Of a stretch of 64,000 nt of DNA, positions 45,958 to 57,833 are shown one piece after another. The notes below the pieces were generated by a model. That model was not told the DNA's origin and ran no database searches. It saw only the letters and a list, made by a program, of their open reading frames with translations. The first letter of the stretch is position 1. Every line of letters starts with the position of its first letter. Source of the stretch: Mycolicibacterium bacteremicum (GTDB lineage: Bacteria > Actinomycetota > Actinomycetes > Mycobacteriales > Mycobacteriaceae); contig NZ_MVHJ01000011.1 in NCBI RefSeq assembly GCF_002086115.1, forward strand, positions 62,001 through 126,000. The letters are read 5' to 3'. A program made the translations under genes and the position numbers.

Positions 45958-46715
45958 GAGCGGATGATCTGTCCGCCGTCGACGTTGAAGATCTGCCCGG
46001 TGATCCACTTGGCCTGATCGCTGAGCAGGAACAGGCACATGCCGACCAGATCCTCCGGCTGTCCCATGCGTGACAGCGGAATCCCCTTGACGATGTCGGC
46101 GACCATCTCCTGCGGCGTGGTGGTGCGATTGGCCTCGGTGTCGATCGGGCCCGGGGCGATCGCGTTGATCCGGATGTTCTGCCCGCCGAGTTCGCGGGAG
46201 AGCTGCTGGGTCAGGCCGTTGACGCCGACCTTGGCCAGACCGTAGAAGTTCGCGTACAGCCATGCGGCCGTGGAGGACTGGTTGACGATGGCGCCGCCGC
46301 CGCGCTTGGCCATCTTCTTGTACACCGCGCGGGTACACCACAGCGCACCGTCGAGATTCACGCTCATGAACTTCTTGTAGTACTCGGGATCGACGGTGAC
46401 CAGAAAGTCCAGTTTCATGCCACCGAAGATGGCGGCATTGTTGACCAGGTAGTCGATCCCGCCGAACTCCGAGAGCGTCTGGGCTGCCATCTCGCGCGCG
46501 GACTCCGGGTCGGAGACGTCCACCCGGACGGCCAGCGCGTTGCCGCCCTCGCCCTTGATGGCGTCGGCGACCTTCTGGGCGCCTTCGAGATTGATGTCGG
46601 CGACCACGACGGCCGCACCCTCGCGGGCCAGCGCCTCGGCATAGGCCTGGCCGATACCGCCGCCGGCGCCGGTGACGATGCCGACCTTGTCCTTGAATTC
46701 CGCATACTGCGCCAT
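45954..46715 (-). CDS. Short-chain dehydrogenase/reductase (Rv0769-like)
   Basis: A classical 253-aa SDR: TGAGGGIG cofactor motif (residues ~15-22), NNAAIFGG, and an active site with Ser in NQSSTAAW and Tyr-x-x-x-Lys in YGLAKVG. The Asp at the end of beta-2 (VVADINLEG) suggests NAD preference. Likely oxidises a secondary alcohol in the operon's pathway. It follows the aldehyde dehydrogenase by 10 bp. Confidence 0.9.
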   Translation of the reverse strand: MAQYAEFKDKVGIVTGAGGGIGQAYAEALAREGAAVVVADINLEGAQKVADAIKGEGGNALAVRVDVSDPESAREMAAQTLSEFGGIDYLVNNAAIFGGMKLDFLVTVDPEYYKKFMSVNLDGALWCTRAVYKKMAKRGGGAIVNQSSTAAWLYANFYGLAKVGVNGLTQQLSRELGGQNIRINAIAPGPIDTEANRTTTPQEMVADIVKGIPLSRMGQPEDLVGMCLFLLSDQAKWITGQIFNVDGGQIIRS

Positions 46716-46725
46716 GGTGTTCTCC

Positions 46726-48195
46726 TTAGCTCGCTAGCGTGGCGATGAGTTTGGTCTCCAGGTACTCCTCGAAGCCGGCCACACCCATCTCGCGGCCGAC
46801 ACCGGATTGCTTGTAGCCGCCGAAGGGCGCATCCGCCGAGTACCAGATGCCGCCGTTGACGTTGACGGTGCCGACCCGCAGTCGTGCGGCCACCGCCTGG
46901 GCGCGGGCGTCGTCACCGGAGAACACGGTGCCCGACAGCCCATAGGGCGAGTCGTTGGCGATGCGCACCGCGTCGTCGTCACCGTCATGGGCGATCACCG
47001 TCAGCACCGGGCCGAAGATCTCCTCGCGCGACACCTTGGCCGAATTATCCAGTCCGGCAATGACGGTCGGCTCGATGAAGAAGCCGGTGTCCAGATCGGC
47101 CGGACGGCCGCCACCACAGGCGAACCGGCCCCCCTCGGCGATCGCTGAGTCAAGATATGCCTGGATGCGGTCACGCTGGCGGGCCGAGATGACCGGACCG
47201 CAGACGGTGCGCTTGCTGTTCGGGTCACCGGGCTTGATGCCGCCCAGCGTCGCCGCGGCGGCCTCGACCGCCTCGTCATACTTCGCGCGCGGCACGACCA
47301 GGCGGGTGGTGATCGCGCAGCCCTGGCCCGCGTGCATCGCCACGGTGAATGCGGCCATGGCGCAGGCGCCGCCCAGGTCGGCGTCGTCGAGCACCACGAA
47401 CGCCGACTTGCCGCCGAGTTCCAGGAACACCTTCTTGATGGTCACGGCGGCGTCGGTCATCACGGCGCGGCCGGTGTTGGTCGACCCGGTGAACGACACC
47501 ATGTCGACCCGCGGGTCCTTGGACAGCAGCGCGCCGACACCGTGGTCGTTCGAGGTGACGATGTTGAAGACGCCGGGCGGGAAGTCGGTGTGCTCGGTCA
47601 CGATCTCACCCAGGACGGCGGCCGCCCAGGGGGTGTCGGGCGCAGGCTTGAGAATCAGGGTGTTGCCGGCGGCCAGCGCCGGACCGACCTTGGCCAGATT
47701 GATCTGGTGCGGGAAGTTCCACGGGGTGATGGCCCCGACCACGCCGACCGCCTCACGGGCAACGACCCGATTGGTCGGGATGCCCTGCGGGGTGGCGTAT
47801 CCGAGATCGGTGCGCCACTGATAGCTCTCCGCGGTATCGGCCGAGAACGCCAGATCGTCGACCGGACCTTCGAGTTGGGCACCTGAGGTCAGCATCCGCG
47901 GAGCGCCCACCTCGGAGATCGTCAGCTCACGAAGGTCCTCGATGTTGGCCTGCAGAGCTTCGCGGAGCTGGCGCAGGCAGCGCACCCGCAGTTCGGTGTT
48001 GGTCGACCAGTCGGTGTCGTCGAACGCGGCCCGCGCCGCACCGATCGCCGCACCCATATCGGCCTCGTCGGCATCGGCGGCGACACCGAGCACCTCCTCG
48101 GTGGCCGGGTTGACCGTCTCGAAGGTCCCCCCGCTGCCGGTGACGAGCTTGCCGTCGATGAGCAATCGGCTTTCGCGATCCGCCAGAATCGACAT
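46726..48195 (-). CDS. aldA: NAD-dependent aldehyde dehydrogenase (AldA-like)
   Basis: A 489-aa ALDH with the general-base Glu in LELGGKSAFV, the catalytic Cys in HAGQGCAITTR, and TGSTNTGR in the NAD-binding domain. Homologue of Rv0768. The ATG at 48195 is followed by MSILADRESRLLIDGKLV; a longer in-frame start would cross the operator region. It is the first gene of the leftward operon and diverges from the TetR gene. Confidence 0.92.
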   Translation of the reverse strand: MSILADRESRLLIDGKLVTGSGGTFETVNPATEEVLGVAADADEADMGAAIGAARAAFDDTDWSTNTELRVRCLRQLREALQANIEDLRELTISEVGAPRMLTSGAQLEGPVDDLAFSADTAESYQWRTDLGYATPQGIPTNRVVAREAVGVVGAITPWNFPHQINLAKVGPALAAGNTLILKPAPDTPWAAAVLGEIVTEHTDFPPGVFNIVTSNDHGVGALLSKDPRVDMVSFTGSTNTGRAVMTDAAVTIKKVFLELGGKSAFVVLDDADLGGACAMAAFTVAMHAGQGCAITTRLVVPRAKYDEAVEAAAATLGGIKPGDPNSKRTVCGPVISARQRDRIQAYLDSAIAEGGRFACGGGRPADLDTGFFIEPTVIAGLDNSAKVSREEIFGPVLTVIAHDGDDDAVRIANDSPYGLSGTVFSGDDARAQAVAARLRVGTVNVNGGIWYSADAPFGGYKQSGVGREMGVAGFEEYLETKLIATLAS

Positions 48196-48215
48196 CCCAC
48201 TCCTCGTGAGTTCCT

Positions 48216-48227
48216 GGACAAGTGTCC
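48216..48227. promoter_or_regulatory. Palindromic operator O1 in front of aldA
   Basis: GGACAagTGTCC, a 12-bp dyad 20 bp upstream of the aldA ATG. It has the same half-sites as O2 at the TetR start. Confidence 0.65.
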
Positions 48228-48365
48228 GACTAGATTTCTTCCGAACCATAGCCGCACCATCACGACGGTGGCAAGGGCGTGCACCTCCGCGTGGCTGGAT
48301 ATCGGATACACGCTGTTGTGGTGCGTATTCGGTCACCACGCTTGCCTGCGGGCGGTGTCGTCGGA

Positions 48366-48384
48366 TAACTTGGACATGTGTCCA
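48366..48384 (+). promoter_or_regulatory. Leaderless promoter of the TetR gene with overlapping operator O2
   Basis: TAACTT (48366-48371) is followed after six bases by the GTG at 48378. The dyad TGGACAtgTGTCCA (48371-48384) covers the transcription start and start codon, so a bound repressor would block its own transcription. Confidence 0.65.
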
Positions 48385-48995
48385 GCGATTCGGTGGCGAC
48401 TGTCACAGGCGGCTCGGGCGGCGGGACTGCGGAGACGACGCGCAACCGCCGCCAGGAGGAGACCTTCCGCAAGGTCATGACCGCAGGCATGGAGATGTTG
48501 CGCGAGACCTCCTATGCCGACCTGACGGTCCGCGCCGTCGCCGCCCGCGCCAAGGTCGCCCCGGCCACCGCCTACACCTATTTCTCGTCCAAGAATCACC
48601 TGATCGCCGAGGTGTATCTCGACCTGGTCAAGCAGGTGCCCTACTTCACCGATGTCAATGACTCCATGACCACCCGTGTCGACAAGGCCGTGCGCGCGTT
48701 GACCATGGTCGTGGCCGACGAACCCGACCTGGCCGCGGCCTGCACCACCGCGCTGCTCAGCGGCAGCAGCGATCCGGCGGTCCGGACCGTACGTGACCGC
48801 ATCGGCACCGAGATCCACAAGCGCATCCGTTCGGCGGTCGGCCCCGACGCCGACCCGCGAGTCGTCTCAGCCCTGGAGATGACGTTCTTCGGTGCGCTTG
48901 TCAACGCCGGCAGCGGCGCCTTCACCTACCACCAGATCGCCGACCGACTCACCTATGTCGTCGGGCTCATCCTCGGAGAGGACCAACAGACATGA
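48378..48995 (+). CDS. TetR-family regulator (Rv0767c-like) of the aldA/cyp123-cyp51 region
   Basis: This 205-aa regulator has a helix-turn-helix at residues ~35-75 (YADLTVRAVAARAKVAPATAYTYFSSKNHLIAEVY) and a helical effector domain. The GTG at 48378 lies inside operator O2 and directly after a leaderless promoter. It is upstream of cyp123 on the same strand and divergent from aldA, so it can control both arms. Confidence 0.88.
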   Translation: MSSDSVATVTGGSGGGTAETTRNRRQEETFRKVMTAGMEMLRETSYADLTVRAVAARAKVAPATAYTYFSSKNHLIAEVYLDLVKQVPYFTDVNDSMTTRVDKAVRALTMVVADEPDLAAACTTALLSGSSDPAVRTVRDRIGTEIHKRIRSAVGPDADPRVVSALEMTFFGALVNAGSGAFTYHQIADRLTYVVGLILGEDQQT

Positions 48996-49014
48996 GACTG
49001 GGCAAGGAGTCCAC

Positions 49015-50217
49015 ATGAGCTCTCCCACCGTCGATCTGATACTCGACCCCTACAGCTACGACTTCCACGAGGATCCGTACCCGTACTACAAGCGGTTGCG
49101 CGACGAGGCCCCGATCTACCACAACGCGGACCTCGAATTCTGGGCGCTGTCACGCCATCAGGATGTCGTCGCCGGATTCCGCAACAGCGTCACGCTGTCC
49201 AACAAGCACGGCGTGTCGCTGGACCCCATCTCGCGCAACGACGAGGCCCACCGGGTCATGTCCTTCCTGGCCCTCGACGATCCCGGGCACCTGCGGCTGC
49301 GCACCCTGGTGTCGAAGGGGTTCACCCCGCGTCGTATCCGCGAACTGGAGGGCCGGGTCACCGAGATCGCCCACCAGCATCTCGATACCGCGCTGCAGGC
49401 CGACTATTTCGACTATGTGGACGAATTCGCCGGCAAGCTACCGATGGACGTCATCTCCGAGCTGATGGGTGTTCCGCAAGAGGACCGGGTCCGCATCCGC
49501 GCCCAGGCCGACGCGGTGATGCACCGCGAGGACGGTGTGGCCGATGTACCGGATTCGGCCATCGCGGCCTCCGGCGAACTGCTGATGTACTACGCCGACA
49601 TGGTCAAACAACGCCGCAAGCGTCCCACCGACGACCTGACCTCGGCGCTGGTCGAGGCCGAGATCGACGGTGACCGGCTCACCGACGACGAGATCATGGC
49701 CTTCCTGTTCCTGATGGTCGTCGCCGGCAACGAGACGACCACCAAACTGCTGGCCAATGCCGCGTACTGGGGCCACAAGAACCCGAGCCAGTTGGCGCCG
49801 GTATTCGACAACTTCGACCTGGTCACCCCGTGGGTGGAGGAGACGCTGCGCTATGACGCGTCCAGCCAGATCCTGGCCCGCGCGGTCGTCGACGATCTCA
49901 CGTTCTACGACACCACCGTGCCGGCCGGTGATGTGCTGGTGCTGCTGATCGGTTCGGCCAACCGTGACGAGCGGGTGTTCGAGAATCCCGACGAATACCG
50001 TATCGACCGCGAAATCGGATCGAAGACAGTGAGTTTCGGCAGCGGCGCCCACTTCTGCCTCGGCGCCCACCTGGCGCGCATGGAGGCCCGGGTGGCGCTG
50101 ACCGAGTTGTTCAAGCGAATCCGCGGATACGAGGTCGACGAGGACAATGCCGTCCGCGTCCATTCCAGCAGCGTCCGCGGATTCGCTCACCTCCCGATCA
50201 CCGTCAAGCATCGCTGA
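49015..50217 (+). CDS. cyp123: Cytochrome P450, CYP123 family
   Basis: A 400-aa P450: heme loop FGSGAHFCLGAHLARM, I-helix VVAGNETTTKLLA, ExxR in EETLR. Counterpart of Rv0766c. ATG at 49015 follows AAGGAG by about six bases; the 19-bp gap after TetR implies cotranscription. The ferredoxin encoded 2.2 kb downstream probably feeds electrons to it and to CYP51. Confidence 0.9.
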   Translation: MSSPTVDLILDPYSYDFHEDPYPYYKRLRDEAPIYHNADLEFWALSRHQDVVAGFRNSVTLSNKHGVSLDPISRNDEAHRVMSFLALDDPGHLRLRTLVSKGFTPRRIRELEGRVTEIAHQHLDTALQADYFDYVDEFAGKLPMDVISELMGVPQEDRVRIRAQADAVMHREDGVADVPDSAIAASGELLMYYADMVKQRRKRPTDDLTSALVEAEIDGDRLTDDEIMAFLFLMVVAGNETTTKLLANAAYWGHKNPSQLAPVFDNFDLVTPWVEETLRYDASSQILARAVVDDLTFYDTTVPAGDVLVLLIGSANRDERVFENPDEYRIDREIGSKTVSFGSGAHFCLGAHLARMEARVALTELFKRIRGYEVDEDNAVRVHSSSVRGFAHLPITVKHR

Positions 50218-50228
50218 AAGGCACTTGC

Positions 50229-51091
50229 ATGCCACGTTTTTCACCCCTACCCGACCGCCGGCCGGCGCTGGTAGCCGGCGCCTCCTCCGGGATCGGCGAG
50301 GCCACCGCGATCCGGCTGGCCCGCAACGGGTTCCCCGTCGCGCTCGGCGCCCGCCGGGTGGAGAAGCTCGACGAGATCGTCGGCAAGATCCGCGCCGACG
50401 GTGGCGAGGCCATCGCCGTGCACCTCGACGTCACCGACCCGGACTCGGTGAAGGCCGCCGTCGAACAGACCACCGGCGAACTCGGCGATATCGAGGTGCT
50501 GGTGGCCGGGGCCGGTGACACCTATTTCGGCAAGCTCGACTCGATCAGCACCGAGCAGTTCGAATCCCAGGTGCAGATCCACCTGATCGGCGCGAACCGG
50601 GTCGCCACCGCGGTGCTGCCCGGCATGATCCAACGCCAGCGCGGGGACCTGATCTTCGTCGGCTCCGACGTCTCGCTGCGCCAACGTCCGCACATGGGTG
50701 CGTACGGCGCAGCCAAGGCAGCCCTGGTGGCGATGGTGAACAACTACCAGATGGAACTCGAGGGCACCGGGGTGCGCGCCTCGATCGTGCATCCGGGACC
50801 GACGAAGACCTCCATGGGCTGGAGCCTGCCCGCCGAGCTGATCGGCCCGGCCCTGGAGGACTGGGCCAAGTGGGGCCAGGCCCGCCACGACTACTTCCTG
50901 CGTGCCGACGACCTGGCGCGGGCCATCACGTTCGTCGCGGAGACACCGCGCGGCGGCTTCATCGCCAACATGGAGCTCCAGCCCGAGGCGCCGCTGGCCG
51001 ACACCAAGGACCGCCAGAAGCTCGCACTGGGCGAGGAAGGGATGCCGAGCCATTCGGAGGGTAGGAGCGAAGCGACTCGGGAAGGCAGCAA

Positions 51092-51095
<4 letters not shown>
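50229..51095 (+). CDS. Short-chain dehydrogenase/reductase (Rv0765c-like) with C-terminal repeat-derived tail
   Basis: A 288-aa SDR with GASSGIGEA cofactor motif, Ser in GSDVSLRQ and YGAAKAALVA active-site Tyr/Lys. The last residues (around 278-288, SEGRSEATREGSK) come from a GGAGCGAAGCGA-type repeat (about 51064-51085) and extend beyond typical homologues, shifting the stop to overlap the CYP51 start by four bases (ATGA). It may oxidise or reduce the P450 product. Confidence 0.88.
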
Positions 51096-52658
<1,563 letters not shown>

Positions 52659-52673
52659 AAGGTACTGACTGAC

Positions 52674-53213
52674 ATGGCGTCACGCGAAGCACTCGAAGAC
52701 TGGGTCCAGCGCTGGTTGAAGGCCAACGCCGATGCCGAGGCGGCCGGTGACTGGAAACCGTTGGCGGAGTTCTACACCGAGGACGCCACCTACGGCTGGA
52801 ACATCGGCCCGAAGGAAGACGTCATGTGCGTCAACAAGGCCGAGATCCGGGACGTCGCACTCGGATTGGAGATGGAGGGTCTGGAGAACTGGGTGTACGA
52901 GTACCAGAAGACCCTCATCGACGAGAAGCAGAACGAGATCGTCGGCTTCTGGAAGCAGATCGCGAACAAGAGCGACGGCACCAAGGACGAGATCTACGGT
53001 ATCGGCGGCAGCTGGTTCCGCCTGAATGACGATCTGCTGATCGAGTGGCAGCGGGATTTCTTCGACTTCGGACACGTCCAGAAGGCCTTCCTGAAGCTCA
53101 TCGAATCCGGTGACCTGACCCCCACCATGCAGAAGCGCATCGAGCGTTCCCTCGCCGGGGAGAAGCTGCCCGGCTACTACCCGCTGGGTGAGGCACCCGT
53201 CCCGATCTGGTGA
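52674..53213 (+). CDS. NTF2/SnoaL-like protein (Rv0762c-like)
   Basis: A 179-aa protein with the helix-then-barrel layout of the NTF2-like fold (LEDWVQRWLKANADAEAAGDWKPLAEFYTEDATYGWNIGP). The barrel could bind a hydrophobic ligand. No catalytic residues can be assigned with certainty; many relatives are isomerases, cyclases or hydrolases of polyketides and steroids. Part of the rightward operon. Confidence 0.75.
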   Translation: MASREALEDWVQRWLKANADAEAAGDWKPLAEFYTEDATYGWNIGPKEDVMCVNKAEIRDVALGLEMEGLENWVYEYQKTLIDEKQNEIVGFWKQIANKSDGTKDEIYGIGGSWFRLNDDLLIEWQRDFFDFGHVQKAFLKLIESGDLTPTMQKRIERSLAGEKLPGYYPLGEAPVPIW

Positions 53214-53222
53214 CCCGCCCGG

Positions 53223-53238
53223 CCAAGCAGTTGCTTGG
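53223..53238. promoter_or_regulatory. Palindrome CCAAGCAGTTGCTTGG before the alcohol dehydrogenase
   Basis: A perfect 7-bp inverted repeat around GT lies 70 bp upstream of the adh start; TAGTCT (53269-53274) is a possible -10 further down. It may be an operator or, given its position after the previous stop, a weak terminator hairpin. Confidence 0.4.
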
Positions 53239-53308
53239 GGGTGGGTGTGACGCACGTAACTAATGCCTCTAGTCTGTGGGCACCGGTTCTAGTGGAAGGC
53301 ACACGCGC

Positions 53309-54439
53309 ATGAAGACAAAAGGCGCTCTCATCTACGAGTTCAACCAGCCGTGGTCGATCGAGGAGATCGAGATCGGCGACCCCGTCAAGGACGAGGTCAA
53401 GATCCAGATGGAAGCCTCGGGCATGTGCCACTCCGATCACCACCTGGTGACCGGGGACATCCCGATGGCCGGCTTCCCGGTGCTCGGTGGGCACGAGGGC
53501 GCCGGCGTCGTCACCGAGGTCGGCCCCGGCGTGGAGGGCCTGGAGCCCGGTGACCACGTCGTGCTGTCCTTCATCCCGTCCTGTGGCGTGTGTCCGTCCT
53601 GTCAGGCGGGCCTGCGCAACCTGTGCGACCTGGGCGCCATGCTGCTGCAGGGCACCGCGGTCTCGGACAACACCAACCGCATCCACACCGCCGACGGTGT
53701 GCCCGTCATCCCGATGACGCTGCTGGGCACCTTCAGCCCGTACATGGTGGTGCACAAGAGCTCGGTGGTGAAGATCGATCCGTCCATCCCGTTCGAGGTG
53801 GCCTGCCTGGTCGGCTGTGGTGTCACCACCGGCTACGGCTCCGCGGTGCGCAGCGCCGAGGTCCGCCCCGGTGACGACGTGGTGATCGCCGGTATCGGCG
53901 GTGTCGGCATGGGCGCCCTGCAGGGTGCGCTGAACGCCGGTGCGCGCAACATCTTCGCCGTCGATCCGGTGGAGTGGAAGCGTGATCAGGCGCTCAAGTT
54001 CGGCGCCACCCACGCCTACCCGGACATCTTCACCGCCATGGGTGGGGTCGCGGAGGTCACCCAGGGCCGGATGGCCGCCAAGACCATCATCACCACCGGT
54101 GAGCTGGACGGCGCGGATATCGACAACTACCTCAACATCACCGCCAAGGGCGGCACCTGCGTGGTGACCGCGGTGGCCAACATGGCCAAGTCGGATGTGA
54201 CGCTGAACCTGTCGATGCTGACGCTGCTGCAGAAGAACCTGCAGGGCACCATCTTCGGCGGCGGCAACCCGCACCACGACATCCCGCAGCTGCTGTCGAT
54301 GTACAAGGCGGGCCGGCTCAACCTCGACGACATGGTCACCCGGCAGTACAAGCTGGAACAGATCAACGACGGCTACAAGGACATGCTGGAGGGCCGCAAC
54401 ATCCGCGGCGTGATCCGTTACACCGACGCCGACCGCTGA
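53309..54439 (+). CDS. adhB: Zinc alcohol dehydrogenase, NDMA-dependent nicotinoprotein type
   Basis: A 376-aa medium-chain ADH matching Rv0761c. Catalytic zinc: GMCHSDHH and GGHEGAG; structural zinc cysteines CGVCPSCQAGLRNLC; Rossmann motif GIGGVGMGALQGAL. This family (NDMA-dependent) holds its NAD tightly and in actinobacteria is associated with the cofactor mycofactocin for reoxidation. It presumably oxidises an alcohol formed by the upstream P450s. The start is the ATG after GTGGAAGG. Confidence 0.9.
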   Translation: MKTKGALIYEFNQPWSIEEIEIGDPVKDEVKIQMEASGMCHSDHHLVTGDIPMAGFPVLGGHEGAGVVTEVGPGVEGLEPGDHVVLSFIPSCGVCPSCQAGLRNLCDLGAMLLQGTAVSDNTNRIHTADGVPVIPMTLLGTFSPYMVVHKSSVVKIDPSIPFEVACLVGCGVTTGYGSAVRSAEVRPGDDVVIAGIGGVGMGALQGALNAGARNIFAVDPVEWKRDQALKFGATHAYPDIFTAMGGVAEVTQGRMAAKTIITTGELDGADIDNYLNITAKGGTCVVTAVANMAKSDVTLNLSMLTLLQKNLQGTIFGGGNPHHDIPQLLSMYKAGRLNLDDMVTRQYKLEQINDGYKDMLEGRNIRGVIRYTDADR

Positions 54440-54441
54440 TC

Positions 54442-54873
54442 ATGACCGATACCGCAGAGGCCCTGTCGCCGGTCGTCGCCGCCTCACGTAACTCCTGGCG
54501 TTGCGTGCAGGCCGGCGACCGGGCCGGCTGGCTGGCGCTGATGTCCGAGGACATCCTCGTCGAGGACCCCATCGGCCAGGCCGTCACCAATCCCGATGGC
54601 ACCGGCGTGCGCGGCAAGGAGGCCCTTGCCGCGTTCTACGACACCAACATCGGGCCCAACCAGCTGCGCGTCACCTGCGAGGCGACCTTCCCGTCGAGCA
54701 GCCCGCACGAGATCGCCTACATCCTGGTGTTGGAGACCACGTTCCCCAACGGGTTCGTCGCCAGCGTGCGCGGTGTGTTCACCTACAAGGTCGGTGAGGA
54801 CGGGCTGATCACCAATCTGCGGGGCTACTGGAACATGGACGCGATGACGTTCACCGAGGCTTCCGATCGCTAG
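54442..54873 (+). CDS. Ketosteroid-isomerase-like NTF2 protein (Rv0760c-like)
   Basis: A 143-aa protein starting two bases after the adh stop. The cone-shaped NTF2 fold is suggested by WRCVQAGDRAGWLALMSEDILVEDPIG followed by strands. Rv0760c binds steroid-like ligands in a KSI-type pocket; the Asp in VEDPIG could be the general base. Steroid isomerase activity is not established. Part of the CYP123/CYP51 operon. Confidence 0.82.
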   Translation: MTDTAEALSPVVAASRNSWRCVQAGDRAGWLALMSEDILVEDPIGQAVTNPDGTGVRGKEALAAFYDTNIGPNQLRVTCEATFPSSSPHEIAYILVLETTFPNGFVASVRGVFTYKVGEDGLITNLRGYWNMDAMTFTEASDR

Positions 54874-54889
54874 GACTCCGGGGCGGCCG

Positions 54890-55721
54890 CTGGCAGAGAG
54901 CTGTGCCGTCGTGGTCGGCGGCACCCGCGGCGTCGGCCTGGCCGTGGCCGAATTGTTGGCCGCGCTCGGCGCCCACGTGGTGGTCAACGGCCGGGAGCCG
55001 CACGCCGTCTCCGCGGCCGCCGAACGGGTTTCCGGTATCGGTTTTTCCGGATCGCCGGCCGACCCCGAGGTGGCCGACGCGCTGATCGGGCGCTGCGTCG
55101 ACGAGTTCGGCCGCATCGACATCCTGATCAACTGCGCGGGCACCGCGGAGCCGACCGGGTCTTCGATCCTCAACGTGACATCGGCCCAGTTCCGGGCCCT
55201 GCTCGACGCGCATCTGCTGACGGTGTTCGAGACCTGCCGCGCCGCCGCGCCGCATATGGTGCGGCAGGGATCGGGTGCGATCGTCAACACGAGTTCCTTT
55301 GCCTACCTCGGTGATTACGGCGGCACCGGATATCCCGCAGGCAAGGGCGCAGTGAACAGCCTGACGTCGGCCATCGCCGCCGAGCTCGCCGAGCACGGGG
55401 TGCGGGCCAACGTGGTGTGCCCCGGCGCCAAGACCCGGCTGTCGACCGGGGACGACTACGAACAGCACATCCGGGAGCTGAACCGGCGTGGACTGCTCGA
55501 CGATGTGAGCGCCCAGGGGGCGCTGGACGCCGGGCCGCCGGAGTATGTCGCTCCGACGTACGCGTATCTGGCCGGCGACCTCGCCCGACACATCACCGGT
55601 CAGATCTTCATCGCCGCAGGCGGTTTCGTCGGCCGGTTCGACCGGCAGCAGCCGGCGTTGGTGGCCTATCGGGACCACCACGACGCGCCACCGTGGACGG
55701 TCGAGGAGATCGCCGCCGCCG

Positions 55722-55729
<8 letters not shown>
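54890..55729 (+). CDS. SDR-family oxidoreductase with an unclear start codon
   Basis: About 280 aa. The cofactor motif [21 protein letters not shown], and active site Ser in NTSSFAYLG and Tyr-x-x-x-Lys in YPAGKGA are intact. The first beta strand ([11 protein letters not shown]) precedes the first GTG (54911), so that start would truncate the fold. Upstream in frame there is only CTG (54890), or an AGG-ACT-CCG at the expected place of ATG-ACT-CCG after the previous stop. A CTG start or a recent start-codon loss is likely. It overlaps the convergent fadD stop by eight bases. Confidence 0.75.
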
Positions 55730-57365
<1,636 letters not shown>

Positions 57366-57428
57366 CCGACCAGGCTAGCCAGTGCCACCCCCGCACTGCA
57401 GGGCTTCGAAAGGACTAACCTCGTGGCC

Positions 57429-57833
57429 ATGGCGACTGTGTTCACGATGATCATCAACGGAGATATCCCGGGCCGATTCGTCTACGAGGACGACGAGATC
57501 GTGGCGTTCCTGACCATCGAACCGATGACCCAGGGCCATACCCTGGTGGTGCCGCGGGCCGAGGTCGACAACTGGCAGGACCTCGACCCCGCACTGTTCG
57601 GCCGGGTGATGGCCGTATCGCAGAAGATCGGCAAGGCCGTCTGCGCGGCGTTCGACACCGAGCGGGCCGGCGTCATCATCGCCGGGCTGGAGGTACCGCA
57701 TCTGCACGTCCACGTGTTCCCGGCGCGCAATCTCACCGACTTCGGTTTCGCCTCGGTCGATCGCAATCCGTCACCGGAATCGTTGGACGAGGCCCAGACC
57801 AAGATCAAGGCTGCGCTGGCTCAGCTGGGCTGA
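57429..57833 (+). CDS. HIT-family nucleotide hydrolase/transferase
   Basis: A 134-aa HIT protein (Rv0759c type) with the histidine triad HLHVHVF near residue 100 and [17 protein letters not shown] in the first half. It cleaves nucleoside phosphoramidates or AMP-linked substrates via an AMP-histidine intermediate. TAACCT (57416-57421) is seven bases before this ATG, again a near-leaderless layout; a GTG two codons upstream is possible. Its end overlaps convergent phoR by 13 bp. Confidence 0.88.
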   Translation: MATVFTMIINGDIPGRFVYEDDEIVAFLTIEPMTQGHTLVVPRAEVDNWQDLDPALFGRVMAVSQKIGKAVCAAFDTERAGVIIAGLEVPHLHVHVFPARNLTDFGFASVDRNPSPESLDEAQTKIKAALAQLG

